Made by a program: the position numbers and the translations under genes. The notes beneath the pieces are model-generated. The model did not search any database and was not told the origin of the DNA. It saw only the letters and a list, made by a program, of their open reading frames with translations. Of a DNA stretch of 64,000 bases, positions 34,447 to 45,446 are shown piece by piece. Positions within the stretch are counted from its first letter, which is position 1. Each line of letters begins with the position of its first letter. This stretch comes from Ecdyonurus torrentis (lineage: Eukaryota; Arthropoda; Insecta; Ephemeroptera; Heptageniidae): assembly GCA_949318235.1 (NCBI GenBank), contig OX439131.1, positions 39,795,014 through 39,859,013 on the forward strand. The letters are read 5' to 3'.

Positions 34447-35043
34447 ATCTGGTCTGACCGAGTGTTTAAGACAGCTGATTCGTAACTCTGTATTATGTAA
34501 GTAGATGACTATATAATCCAAAAAGGATTTCCACTTAAAACTGCTGGTTAACTGGAGACGTGTATTGTGGGTTAAAATAACATTAATCACACGGGCAACA
34601 AAATATAACTTCCAGATCAAAATAAATCAAATAGCAACCAAACGCTGAATAACGATGTTCTCTTTGGCATATACCTGAGCCATCTACTTATTTTAACTCT
34701 GTACTGAGTACTGACTGACTGACTCTGTACTTCACATTGAGTGCAGGTTCGTAGTTGGGTATATACGTGAAGTGTGAGAGCACAACACGTTGCACGATGT
34801 GGATTTGCATTAATTCCATGATAATGCACAGTATTCGAGAGGTGCATGATTGATGTGATTACGCCAATCATCCTGCCTAGATGTTACCACGGGTTCTTTA
34901 GGCTATCATGGTGAATGCTGGGCTGTGTTTTAGGCCGTGGCTGCGGCCCATATGTGTGGTTTTTATTGTCGATAAGACTTTTGTCTTGACCTGACTATGG
35001 AGAAGGTGTAGCACGATAGCACAATACGGCAATTTAAAAAAAC
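34447..35043 (+). mobile_element. S1a SINE interrupted by a 201 bp insertion
   Basis: The tRNA-like box A region (GGTCTGACCGAGTGTTTAAG, 34451-34470) matches the head of the 51.0 kb copy. After AACTCTGTA the SINE is interrupted at 34493 and resumes at about 34704, continuing through a diverged box B (GGTTCGTAGTTGG near 34747) and the body (GAGAGCACAACACGTTGCAC). It then has the core domain TTACCACGG ... TTAGGCCGTGG (about 34883-34939) and the tail AGCACGATAGCACAATACGG. It contains a small GACT tandem (about 34717-34732) absent from the intact copy. It is diverged and unlikely to be active. Confidence 0.82.
34493..34693. mobile_element. MITE-L, insertion within the S1a SINE
   Basis: Identified by comparison with the uninterrupted 51.0 kb SINE. 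The insert is flanked by a perfect 10 bp direct repeat TAACTCTGTA (34483-34492 and 34694-34703). Its ends contain short inverted sequences (AAGTAGATG ... CATCTACTT). A duplication of 8-10 bp would suit a hAT- or Mutator-like mechanism, but the termini are not diagnostic. No open frame of note. Confidence 0.6.
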
Positions 35044-36029
35044 CCTATTATTTTGACTATTTAGGTGTTCAATGACTTTAATAATATATTAAATTTACAA
35101 ATGAATTTCTACTGTCAAAATTAAGTCAAATTTCTCAACAATAGTTCAGCATAAAGAAAGTGATTATATGCATTTTTTTTATTTTACTCATTTAACATTT
35201 TTGATAATGTGTGGTGTAATGAAAACTTCTAGAAATGTTTGACAAATAAATAATGTTGAATTATTTAACATTAAGTCTTTAAACAGTTTAAAATATGTTC
35301 AGTTCTTTTTTTATATATATCTAACTTGTAAGAGTACTTGAAAATGAAGAATAAGATACACATTATATTAAATCATGAAAATTTAATCGTAATTAATGCA
35401 TAATAATTAAAAATATCTAAACGAAAGAAAACAAATTATTTAAAAAATTTTATTGTCTGAAAATGACAATTTGTAATAAAATTAAGTGAAGCGTATATAT
35501 TGAAATGGAAATCAAACTTTTATACTCGATTTATATTTTTTTTTATAGTTTAAAATAATATAATGAAATATAATGTACTATAAATTCTAAGTTAACGAGA
35601 AAAAATATACATTTCTATCAAGTAAAGTATAAAAACATAAATTATTGCTATATTATGTACATAATACTGAAAATTTAATGTATTCTATTGTTTATATTTT
35701 CTTTAAAATCTGTTTTGAATGTTTTTTATGTAAATTATAAAACAAGAAATAAAATGAGAAAAAGTAAATATATTATATAGAGGTATACAGTATAAAATAT
35801 ATTAATATACAATTATTAATAATATATGCTTGGGGTTACTATACATAATGTATCAACTATGATTTGCATGCATTAATAAAGAGATATTATGGAAATAAGG
35901 TATTCAGATATTTCAGATTATTATGATTTTAAATAAATTATTACCTTGTTGATTTACTTTAAATATCGTGTGTGTTTTTGTATTAAATATATAAAGAAAA
36001 ATGTTAATATGTATTCTGATATTACTTAC
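35044..36029. other. AT-rich stretch, nothing recognised
   Basis: Anonymous AT-rich sequence between a SINE tail and a weak exon candidate. Confidence 0.55.
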
Positions 36030-36084
36030 CATGATGTTTTATTGAGCATGTAAGATTAATGTAGTGTGAATGTAATGATCCGTG
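36030..36084 (-). CDS. Candidate internal exon, 55 nt, minus strand (unrecognised)
   Basis: On the minus strand a polypyrimidine tract ending TTCTTTTCCTTTTTAG precedes the segment and GTAAGTAA follows it; both are good splice consensus matches. One frame is open (HGSLHSHYINLTCSIKHH plus one base); the other two contain stops. The peptide is not recognised. It lies on the opposite strand to the 32.58 kb candidate, so both cannot belong to one gene. The short length and AT-rich context make a chance match quite possible. Confidence 0.2.
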
Positions 36085-36310
36085 CTAAAAAGGAAAAGAA
36101 TTTTTTCACACACATGAAATGTATATAATATAATATACAGTATATGTATATGGTATTACAATAGAGATTCAATGAAAACTATAAAGAGTATACATGATAG
36201 GACAAATATGTTATGTCGATACAATATTAATCATTTAAATTTCCAATATTATAGTAATATTGATTGTATATTGTACCATTTTAGGTTTATAATTATGATA
36301 TTGGCTACAA

Positions 36311-36588
36311 AGGTGTAGAATACATTGAACAAAAAACCACCTCTAATATTCTAACATACCTAATATCAACGTTGATTTGGCCGCAGTCATTGATTTCTAA
36401 TTTATTTTCCATTCACGAAATGGCAGGTGCGTAACAGCTCACTAGTCCACGCGCGGGGAAACAGGCGATCTGTGACGTCATAAACCCGAAACTGTCATTT
36501 CATAAATGACTTCGGCCAAATCGTTGATATATTTTGGTATGTTAGGATATACGACGTGTTTTTTGTTCAAGGTGTTCTACGCCTTTAA
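36311..36588. mobile_element. MITE-E, long inverted repeats, TTAA-type end
   Basis: Inverted arms of about 72 bp start AGGTGTAGAATAC (left) and AGGCGTAGAACACC (reverse of right) and share TTGAACAAAAAAC and TCTAACATACC-like blocks. The right flank is TTAA (36585-36588); the left equivalent has decayed to ACAA. The interior is GC-richer (CACGCGCGGGG near 36449) with TGACGTCA at 36473-36480 near the centre. No coding capacity. Confidence 0.8.
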
Positions 36589-36661
36589 ATTATGTCAATT
36601 TGAGAATGCACATTTGAATTGTCCGCACAATCTAGTAAAAGTGCAAGAAAAAATGTAATAT

Positions 36662-36904
36662 TATTCAAGGTCCATAATATAAAAGATTAGATGCATCGGG
36701 AAAAGTTTTGGCCAAGGTCGCGTAGCTTAAAGGAATCCACCAAAGACGTCATATCACCACTTGCAACTTTGTTTATCTAATCAGAGACGAAACTGGTGAA
36801 CGGCATCGTGTTGGCTTAGAACCAAGTCAAATAATTCGCAAAATAAAATCGAATTCGCGAGTTTTGTGCAGCACTCAAACTCTTTATTATATGGACCTTG
36901 AATA
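36662..36904. mobile_element. MITE-G, about 243 bp
   Basis: Terminal inverted repeats TATTCAAGGTCCATA at 36662-36676 and 36890-36904 are identical over 15 bp and continue imperfectly (AATATAAAAGA / TATAATAAAGA). TA dinucleotides border both ends. Near the middle there is GACGTCAT (about 36745), a one-base variant of the CRE palindrome. The element lies 73 bp from MITE-E but has different termini. Confidence 0.72.
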
Positions 36905-37404
36905 CTACTTTAAAATATGATTTATTTACCATGCAAGTTAATTCTTAGAATTTTATATTTTAAATGCCTTGAAAACCATTATTTAAATGTTTAATATATT
37001 TTTATATTAATAATTAATAAAAGCTCAATTTATAAAGAGTATATTTACAAGCAAAAAAATCACTTTTTTTTTATTGAACTTAATGAAGCCAAAAAGATTT
37101 AAAAATTTTCTCGTAAAGGAGAATAAAATATTTTTAATCAGTACAACACGAGCTTATATACGTGTTATGATTTTAAAATGTCAAAGTTCATGCTGAAAAA
37201 TAATAGAAATTCATCTTTCAATGTAAATTTAAATTAGGGTACGTAAATATGTACGTATATATATGGTACGTACGTACACATAAGGGTTGTATGCACTTTT
37301 TTTTTCTCTGTGTTTTTTAGTTTGTATAAGTTTAGATTTAAATGACCAAAACTTAGCATCAAAGTGGAAAAATGGTAAAGTGAGAAAAAAAAACTGCAGG
37401 ACAA
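36905..37404. other. AT-rich stretch with small palindromic tetramers
   Basis: Anonymous apart from repeated GTAC/ACGT motifs near 37240-37275. Two overlapping minus-strand frames (37229-37449) run partly into MITE-K and are not supported as genes. Confidence 0.5.
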
Positions 37405-37564
37405 ATCGTCCTGGTCGAGGCAAAAGATCTCATCTCCAGTGATCAGCAAATTGACAAAGCACTTATCTCCATTAATTATGCCATAATGTTTGCACGGTAG
37501 ATAGGGCCTTTTAAATTAAATGCTGATCACTGGAGATGAGGCCTTTTGCCGCGACCAGGACGAT
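37405..37564. mobile_element. MITE-K, 160 bp with about 45 bp inverted repeats
   Basis: Left arm starts ATCGTCCTGGTCGAGG and the reverse of the right arm starts ATCGTCCTGGTCGCGG; both continue through CTCATCTCCAGTGATCAGCA with a few mismatches. The interior is about 70 bp of unrelated AT-rich sequence. Flanks ACAA/ACAT give no clear target duplication. No coding capacity. Confidence 0.82.
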
Positions 37565-37759
37565 ACATATTAATTTCTTTTATTATTTGGGTAAAAATTA
37601 TTTAGAAATTCAACTTTTGTTTTTCCAGTAGTGATCTCTTTATTTTATGACGGAATATCAATTCCACGAGAGACGCTATTTCTTTTTTACAATTCAAATA
37701 ACAAATGATGAATAATTTACATTTTTTTTAGATTGTTAGCATTGCTTCAGTTTTATTTA

Positions 37760-37760
<1 letters not shown>

Positions 37761-37797
<37 letters not shown>
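37761..37797. repeat. Poly-A run, 37 bp
   Basis: Uninterrupted A homopolymer with no identifiable retroposon body upstream. Confidence 0.95.
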
Positions 37798-37798
<1 letters not shown>

Positions 37799-38012
37799 AG
37801 AATTTTTAAAGGGGTTAAAAGAAATCAATATTTCACAAAATATATTTCAATAAATTACGATATTTATTTTATATAAAATCAAATTATTGTATATTTTACA
37901 TTTTTTTTTTCATTTTCATAAGAATTTATTTCATTAATCAAAAATATTCAAAGATTTGGTTATGAAAAAAAATCTCACTTTTACCACAGAAAATGTTTGT
38001 AAAAACAAGACG

Positions 38013-38357
38013 TTAAAGTAATAGACCAGAGAAAAACATAAGCATTTATACCACAAAACACTTGATGGGATTTTCATAAATAACATTAGTATGTCTCAAA
38101 ACCCAACAGTAGCCCCGTAGCAGTATTCAGAAAAATGCAATTTATGCAACCAGCACAACATTTTCATACCAATTTTTGCATGTTTCTGACGTCATAAACA
38201 TGAATTTTTACGCAAACTGCATACTTTACAGTTTTTTTTATGCTCTCTCGTGGGGCTACATTAACATTCTGGTAAAAATTGTCAACAGTTTTGAAGATCC
38301 CATTTCGTGTTTATTCATTAAAAAGCACGTGTTGTTTTATGTGGTCTATGGCTTTAA
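38013..38357. mobile_element. MITE-A family, second copy (TTAA-flanked)
   Basis: TTAA at 38013-38016 and 38354-38357. The ends read AGTAATAGACCA and, on the reverse, AGCCATAGACCA, so termini have diverged from the 26.8 kb copy while interior blocks are conserved in order. TGACGTCA at 38187-38194 is at the exact middle. A 111-residue plus-strand frame (38176-38511) starts inside and runs out of the element; it is composed of MITE and flanking sequence and is not supported as a gene. Confidence 0.82.
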
Positions 38358-38884
38358 GCTAATTGAGTTATATAATGTTATTTATTTTCGTCATGCTTCA
38401 CATCATATAATATTCCAATTTTTACCTATAAAAATGTTAGCTTTTTCCACGATATGCAATCTTCTTTTTATAAATGAAAACGTGACGTTTTTTTCCTTCT
38501 TTTTACCATAATGTATACCAATATTAAGAAATAAAAATGCTATATTTCTTAAAGTGATTGAATCTTATATCGTGCATATAAGTTAAAATATCATATAAAA
38601 TAATTCTACTATATGTAAAAAAAAAAGTGGTAAATAAGGAGTTATTTGGGATGTGAGATTGTATTGGACATATATACTTTTTTGTTTTGTTTTTGGAACT
38701 GATCCTTCTCACTACCACCCCTTCATTCTACTGTTTTATAGACTCAAGAATATAACACCACTGTATGTGTGCAAGTCTCACTTCTTTGTCTTTTTTTTCC
38801 CTTCTTCTTCCTTTTTTTTTATCCCTTGGCATTTCTTCAAAAAAACTTAGCATGAAGAGGGGAAAAAAAGTAGAAAAAAAAAAC

Positions 38885-38885
<1 letters not shown>

Positions 38886-38915
<30 letters not shown>
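38886..38915. repeat. Poly-T run, about 30 bp
   Basis: Homopolymer T preceded by a short A-run and pyrimidine-rich sequence (38780-38830). Confidence 0.9.
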
Positions 38916-38918
<3 letters not shown>

Positions 38919-39343
38919 AAACATATCTAGCAAAGTAAACTAGATATAACATGTATCGTATCAATATTATTTTGTAACCAATATTTTTATTTATTTTTTT
39001 GTTATTATTATTTGTCTCTTGTGATAACATATATGTATGTAAGTGTGCAGAGATCGTGAGAAAAATATTTGAAGAGGTGCTACTGCTTTATCAAGCATAG
39101 TGTTTTCTAGCTTTATAACCACGCTTTGTGTTGTGATTAATGGTATACTGTAAGATTTTCACGTCAAAAACTGATAAAATTCATCACTCACCTGCAACCA
39201 CAATATCCTATCTGATAACTTGTCAAAATTTAGAGCTTCTTATTTATCATCTTATTTATATATTCAAAAGATATTCAAATTCTTAGTAAAATGTTAGGAT
39301 ATAAAATGTTTAAAACTCACTTTAAGGTTAAATTCAACTTTTT

Positions 39344-39451
<108 letters not shown>

Positions 39452-40267
39452 ACAATCATCAAAAACTACATGAATCATGATGAAAAAAAAATTCCATGGA
39501 ATTTAAATGCTCAAAAATATATATATCAATTCTGCTTTTTTTTTTTTTAGTATTTATTTAAAATACAAAATTCTATTATTTTATTTATTTAATTATAAAA
39601 ACAAAGTATAAAGCAAATCAATCATTATCAAAATGCTAAAAATAAATGCAATAATTTCTGTTGATTAAAAAAAAAGATCAATAAACTCATCACAAAATGA
39701 CAAAGCAAATAAAATAAGATTGAAATGTAAGTTAATGTAAAAATAACGATGGAAAAAAAATACATATTTTCAAGCGAAGGGTCTTTTTTTTATATTGTGT
39801 TCAGTTCTTTGATATTTTTATATGTCATGTCTAATCACGATCACCATTTTATTTACATTATGTGGTAGAGAAAGAAAAAAAAAATCTTGGAATAAAAATT
39901 GTATTGTTTTCATAGGAAATCGAAGTGAATGTTGCATGTAATATTAATGGAAAAGACGAGAGAAAAAAAAGTTGTGTCACAATAACGAATGTATGAAGAG
40001 ACAGTCCATATACTGTATATTATACTATATACGTTTTCGTGTGACGTGCTAGAGACTGGTCTCTAGAGTCCACATAATACTGACCTACATTTATCACATA
40101 CATTCCCCAATGCAGTAGACAATACAACACAGATTATTCAACATGAATTTATTATAATACCTGAATCAAATAATAATTCAACACTTTGAATGAATGTTTA
40201 ATTAACAACTTTTTAATTGTTTATAGTAATTTATAAATAAATTGGTTTTCATTTTGATAAGTTATTT

Positions 40268-40270
<3 letters not shown>

Positions 40271-40343
<73 letters not shown>

Positions 40344-40449
40344 AATCAATACAATGCATTGTATATTTATTTAAATGTAATTGTATTTTTATGCTTAACT
40401 TTCAATAAAGTAATTACGTACTTTCTCTCTCTCTCTCTCTCTCTCTCTC
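40271..40449. repeat. (TA)n tract and nearby (CT)n tract
   Basis: TA tract 40271-40343 with one TTA phase shift, then 80 bp of unique sequence, then CT at 40424-40449. The 77-residue frame spanning both is an artefact. Confidence 0.96.
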
Positions 40450-42892
40450 GTTTTATGTTTTTTTCATTGCATTGATTTTTAATCAAATATCCATTGTTTT
40501 AAAAACTTCTCATTTTGTGATGATTAGCATGCTGTTTATATTAATTATTATCTAATAATAATATCATATCATGATTATGGGTGCTATCATATTAGTTTTC
40601 ATTTCTTAATTTGATTTATGTCAAAATGTGTGTATCTCTTGTTTGTCAAGAAAAATCAATATTTATCTTTGTCAAGAGACAACGTTGCAGCTGTAGTTGA
40701 ATATTTTTACATTTTATCTAGCAATAAAATTAAACAGATTTCTTCTCAACTTTGACATACAAAATCCAATATTTGTTGTAACGAACAGCTTCACAAAATG
40801 TATACGTGTATATTTTTCTTTATTTTCAAGATATTTTCCAAGAATTTGTTTTATATAAGTTTAACAAAAAAAAAATCTTTAAGGAATTTAAAATATTATA
40901 CAAACAGTACAGACAGATTTTAATAATTGATTAAAATTGTAATACAAAAAAACGTTACAGGCGTTAGTACTGTATATATATATATAATTTTACAAATAAC
41001 AACGCCTGAGGGAAAAGCTTCTTTTTATAGTTTTGCTGCAATATGCAAAATAATTTGGTCAGTAGGGCTATTTTTACAAGAGTATTTAAACTTAATAAAA
41101 TTAGCATACAAATTACCTCCGTTTAGTTAAATTATATAAAATATTGTATTTAAGGTTAAGGTACACAAAGCCGTCCTATATTCTTTAATAACAATAAATT
41201 AATTTTAAGAAATTAGTTGTTCTGATTGGCTGAAAGTTGACTCTAAAAACAAACACTTAGTTTTAGTTACTAAATCATTAGTTATTATTATTTTAATTTT
41301 TTTTTTTTTTTTTTTTACTATTATTGTATCATTCAAATTATTTTATTTTATATACATAATAGCATAAGATACATAACTTAAAATGGAGTAATGTTATTTT
41401 GCCATTACCAAAAACGATTTATTTTCACGCACGCCTACAATGTGTATAAATTCCCTTGAGGGTTTGAACCATAAAACACAATGTTAGAGAGAGAGAGAGA
41501 GAGAGAGAGAGAGTAAGGGAGAGAGTTTAATAAACATGAGGCGTATATTCTCACTCCTCTTTCACCTGTCTATTCATTACCACACTTTATACTGGTAGAG
41601 ACGTGTAATATATATATATATATATATATAAGGTGACTCGTTAATGAAGCAGCCACGTTGCTCAATGCATTGTAAGCAGGAAAAACTCCTCTCTGACCGG
41701 CGTTCGTTATTAATATGCTTACAGGACACAACTAAACTTGTATCAAAGTATGCAAACAAACAAAATTTAGGAGTAAAAATTAATCCGTGTTTTTATGGCT
41801 ACGTTGTATTCCCATCAAAAGTTTCCTAATTTTTAGCAAATATGTATATACAACGAAAATAAAACAATTATTAACAATATTTGAATTTTTTGTGATTTTT
41901 TTTTTTTTGTTTCATTGTAATATTATTTTTAATATAAAATTCACTGTAAGTACATTTTTTTTTTGGTAAGCTATTTTAGTTTTATTTATTCAAAGCTTCC
42001 AATTTCTTTCTTTTTTTTATGTTGTTTCTTTATAAACTGTAATATGATTTTGAAGGATATAGTTGTATTTAGTTTTTCTTAATTATTAAAAAACTACATT
42101 GATATATATAATTTTTAGGTTAGCATAATTTTCAAAATAAAAATATGCTTTTATATTTAAATCTCACTTTCTTTTTCTTAAGATACATACCAAAATAAAT
42201 TAAATTCTATATAATTTTGAATAATGTTGTACTTTTGTTATAATAAAATTTTATTAGTTAGCATAGCAGGCAACTTGGTATCACACTTCATCTGGAGATA
42301 ATAAGAGAGCAAACATTACGAGCTAACGAGTCATTTATCATGCCACAATTATTTTACACTCTAGTAAAATTTGTCACTTCAAGAAATGCATATATATATA
42401 TAAATGAAAACACTCAGCACTTATGAGAAATTACTATCTTAAATTGAATTTTTATGTGTGTTATATTTCTTCTTTCACTTTTTCTTAATGCACATCTTTT
42501 TCTTTTTATTATACTTTTTAAGTGATATGGAAATAATTATAATGTATTGTCATAAAAATGTACTGTGAAACTTTCATGATAAAAATTATTGTATCATATT
42601 TCTTACTTTTAATAATGGCTTACATAATTCATTCATTTATATATAGGAAATATAAGTAATGTAATTTTTTTTAAGCGTTCATCATAAGTTATGTTATAAT
42701 TAAGGAGTTGTATACTTATTCCTTATAAAACGCAAAAGTTATATTGTAATACATTCTTTGTGTTACATTAGAAAAGCTGCTATATCATTAAAATGTTAAA
42801 TAAATATATGATTGAAATACTATGTTTGAGTCAAAACAAAAATTAAATATATAATAAGAATATGTTTGTAGTATTTTTTTAAAATTATAGTT
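40450..42892. other. AT-rich stretch with short microsatellites
   Basis: Contains (GA)n at 41486-41513 and (TA)n at about 41607-41630. The segment 41640-41830 is of higher complexity, with overlapping short open frames on both strands, but shows no motif. Otherwise anonymous. Confidence 0.5.
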
Positions 42893-43034
42893 TTGAAAGG
42901 GTTTAGCTTTCGTGTAACACCGTGTTACATAAGCAGTAAACTGACATTGAAAAGGAACTCGGCTCAACCGGGATTCGAACCCGGATCTTTGGTTTCCCAG
43001 ACCACTGCGTTAGCCATTACGCTACCGAAACTCC
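42893..43034 (-). mobile_element. S2 SINE, left inverted arm (minus strand)
   Basis: Read on the minus strand: tRNA-like head, then CCTTTTCAATGTCAGTTTAC, CTGCTTA, AACACGGTGTTACAC and a CCCTTTCA tail. It is the inverted counterpart of 43455-43601, with which it agrees over about 140 bp with only scattered differences. The Pro-Gly-Phe-Glu-Pro-Gly phrase in the short frames is the translated box B region, commonly seen in spurious proteins derived from SINEs. Confidence 0.85.
42960..43031 (-). tRNA. tRNA-Pro(GGG)-like head of the left S2 SINE
   Basis: A 72 nt segment folds as a cloverleaf: acceptor GTTTCGG/TTGAGCC (wobbles and one mismatch), box A-like GCGTAATGGCTAACGC, anticodon loop CTGGGAA (anticodon GGG) and T arm CCGGG-TTCGAAT-CCCGG with consensus box B. 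Because it lies within a repeated element it is best seen as a SINE promoter/pseudo-tRNA rather than a working tRNA gene. Confidence 0.45.
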
Positions 43035-43126
43035 TTATAGCTCGCAAGAGCAACCGCCATGACTGCATAGCAGTTTAATCTGTCGCGCCAACGTATGCGC
43101 GCGCATGGCAAGCAGCGAAAGCTGAC

Positions 43127-43427
43127 TATAGGGTGTATGCGGATGACGTCATATTTATTGCGCTTGGGAGCCATACTGGAGTAGTGCATAACATTGCTCA
43201 GCATAGGACAAACTTCTTTTAAGCCAATTTTCCTTGGGAAATCACTTAGTTTTTTGTTATTGTTATTTTTCTCACAGTCTTGAGATACTAATTCAACATA
43301 TTTACAGCATCAATGCTCTCAAATATATTACTAGTTTTAAACTGGCAAAATGAGTTATTTTCCTATGCCACCCATGTTATTGAGTTATCCAACATGGCGT
43401 CGACTTTAACATGAATGCATAGACCCT
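43127..43427. mobile_element. MITE-F, copy 1 (about 300 bp)
   Basis: Starts TATAGGGTGTATGC and ends GCATAGACCCT, giving a short inverted terminus. It aligns nearly end to end with 55383-55668 (shared GCGGATGACGTCATATTTAT, TTGAGTTATCCAACATGGCG and other blocks). TGACGTCA at 43144-43151 is about 15 bp inside the left end. The right terminal TATA is replaced by GCAG, directly followed by the 5' leader of the right S2 SINE. No transposase. Confidence 0.82.
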
Positions 43428-43601
43428 GCAGCAGTGAATGATGTTGGATGGGAAGGAGTCTCGGTAGCGTAATGGTTAATGCAGTGGTCTGGGAAACCAA
43501 AGATCCGGGTTCGAGTCCCGGTCGAGCCGAATTCCTTTTCAATGTCAGTTTACTGCTTAAATAACACGGTGTAACACAAAAGCCAAAACCTTTCATTAAA
43601 A
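43428..43601 (+). mobile_element. S2 SINE, right arm (plus strand), near-intact
   Basis: Consists of the leader GCAGCAGTGAATGATG (from 43428), tRNA-like head 43458-43529, then the body TTTTCAATGTCAGTTTACTG, AACACGGTGTAACACAAAAG and the CCTTTCATTAAAAC end. Boxes A and B are intact, so RNA polymerase III transcription is possible in principle. With the left arm and MITE-F it forms a 709 bp inverted composite (42893-43601). Confidence 0.85.
43458..43529 (+). tRNA. tRNA-Pro(GGG)-like head of the right S2 SINE
   Basis: Cloverleaf of 72 nt: acceptor GTCTCGG/TCGAGCC with one mismatch, D region GCGTAATGGTTAATGC, anticodon stem GTGGT/ACCAA (4 of 5 pairs), loop CTGGGAA with anticodon GGG at 43491-43493, and T arm CCGGG-TTCGAGT-CCCGG. 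It is embedded in a repeated SINE, so a pseudo-tRNA is more likely than a functional gene, though a gene-prediction program might score it as tRNA. Confidence 0.45.
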
Positions 43602-44524
43602 CTTCCCGTGTAAAATAGGCACTAAATTACATACTCTCAATCATAGTTTTGCAGGCTATCATAATCCTATTTACTTTGCATTAAAAGTAAAATCACATAA
43701 TAAAAATAGTAATTTAAATGTAATGTAAAAGTAATTATATATATAGTAAGTTAAGAATATTATTTTCAATATTAAAAGTTTTTAATATTCCAAAGTGCAG
43801 ATACGTATCAATGAGAGAAAGTATGTCGTAGAAAAATGGAACGAGGAGGGAACAAGTTCAAGTCTTCATGAGTATACATAGTATGTAATTTTCCTAATGT
43901 ACTTTTCCTTAACCTAACTTTTACATACTATTCAGAACTTCATTTCAATACATATAATACTATGTGTAATGAAATTTATTTTAATGTAATATACTTTTAT
44001 ATATTTTCTTTAATATTATGTTACTTTATATACTTATCTTTTACAAAAAATCTAAGAACTTTAAAATTAAGGTAAATTGGATTTTTGATAGTAGATATTC
44101 TGTAAAATGTTGCAAATTCTTTGAGCATTTTATTAGGAAAGTTGACTACTAATTATATTGCGTTGACGAGTTTGCTTTAAGTTACTTTTTATTACCTAAA
44201 TATTACTTCTTTTTTTTTTTAGATTTGGTGCATTAGTGAGCACAATTTATTGTTCATAAAAAACGAATTTTGAGGTGAAAATTACGATTACGCCTGCACG
44301 TTTGATAGTTAGGCTTTTTGCTTCACAATATAATATCTGTTTATAAAAAAATTGATAATTCACTGCTAAGAAGCTTAGAAATAATACTGTATTTATGTTA
44401 ACTCACAGTAGGTTGGGATACAGTTAAATAGCTCTGTAGGTGTAGCCACTATTTTAACATAAAAATCCGGTCTCCTATGTGTGTCAATACGTCTATTAAG
44501 AAAGAGTCTACAGTATTGTATCTA
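43602..44524. other. AT-rich stretch, nothing recognised
   Basis: Anonymous AT-rich sequence between the S2/MITE-F composite and MITE-C. Confidence 0.55.
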
Positions 44525-44887
44525 TTAAAGCGATACTCAACCCTAAAAATAAGTAATTTTTGTTCTTCTCTAAAATAATTCAATAGACATTAGTCATTTA
44601 TTTGAATTATCTAGCCCACGGGATAAGTGAGAGTAAAACTGTGACGTACTAGATTTACTTTACTGTGCAAGTAAAAAATCTGTACTCCTTTTTAGGTAAG
44701 CTTAGCAGGTAGAGCAAGGGGTACACTTTTTTACTCTCATAGTAGAAGGGCGTGTACACTATATCGTTATCCTTGCGGAGCTCGCTTATCCCGCAGACCA
44801 GAAGAGTCAAATAAACGACTGATTACTATTGAATTGTTTTAGAAAAGAACAAAAAATACTTATTTTTAGGGTTGAGTTTTACTTTAA
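44525..44887. mobile_element. MITE-C, TTAA-flanked with about 105 bp inverted repeats
   Basis: TTAA at 44525-44528 and 44884-44887. Arms begin AGCGATACTCAACCC and AGTAAAACTCAACCC and run on through AAAAATAAGTA, TTTTTGTTCT, ATTCAATAG and CGGGATAAG with few mismatches, for roughly 105 bp. The centre (about 44640-44770) is unique and less AT-rich. TGACGTAC at 44642-44649 is a near-match to the CRE palindrome. No coding capacity. Confidence 0.88.
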
Positions 44888-45446
44888 ACGAGGAATGATA
44901 TCTAAATAAGTGTTAATTAATAATAATAATATTTGAAATATATAGTAATAAAATTTGTCGTATGGAGTGATTTTTCAATTGTATTACTTAACGTATAATT
45001 TCATTTACTGTACAGCAGCTAATTAGAGGTAGACTACTAGATATTATTTTAAGAGACAAAGCACATATTCTAACTAATTACGTTTACTTACTCTTGCTAA
45101 TGAATATATATCACAGCTTGTATGAGAATTGCGCAAATGAAATACGATGTTCCTTGAAAAGTATTGTTCAAACCAAGAATACTAATATATCTTTAGACAT
45201 TATTTAAGTAGTTCATATGAAAATTATATCATTCTTATTAGGTACAGGAATGGAACAATATATTTTCACTTTTCTGGAAGTAGACAATTTCTTACTATGT
45301 TTTATTACTCTTTGAGTAAAATATATGTAAATATATTATAATTTGAGTAGATTATAGTCCTCAATAAAAATCCATTTTTTATACAGTTAAAACAAAGTAT
45401 TTAATGAAAGATATTTCTATAACACAAATACTATATTCAAATTTTA
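44888..45446. other. AT-rich stretch, nothing recognised
   Basis: Anonymous AT-rich sequence between two TTAA-flanked MITEs. Confidence 0.55.

Noticed and set aside
42893..43596. Frames containing the PGFEPGSLVSQTTA / PGLEPGSLVSQTTA phrase
   Set aside because: This phrase is the translated tRNA box B and anticodon region of the S2 SINE, a well-known source of spurious proteins.
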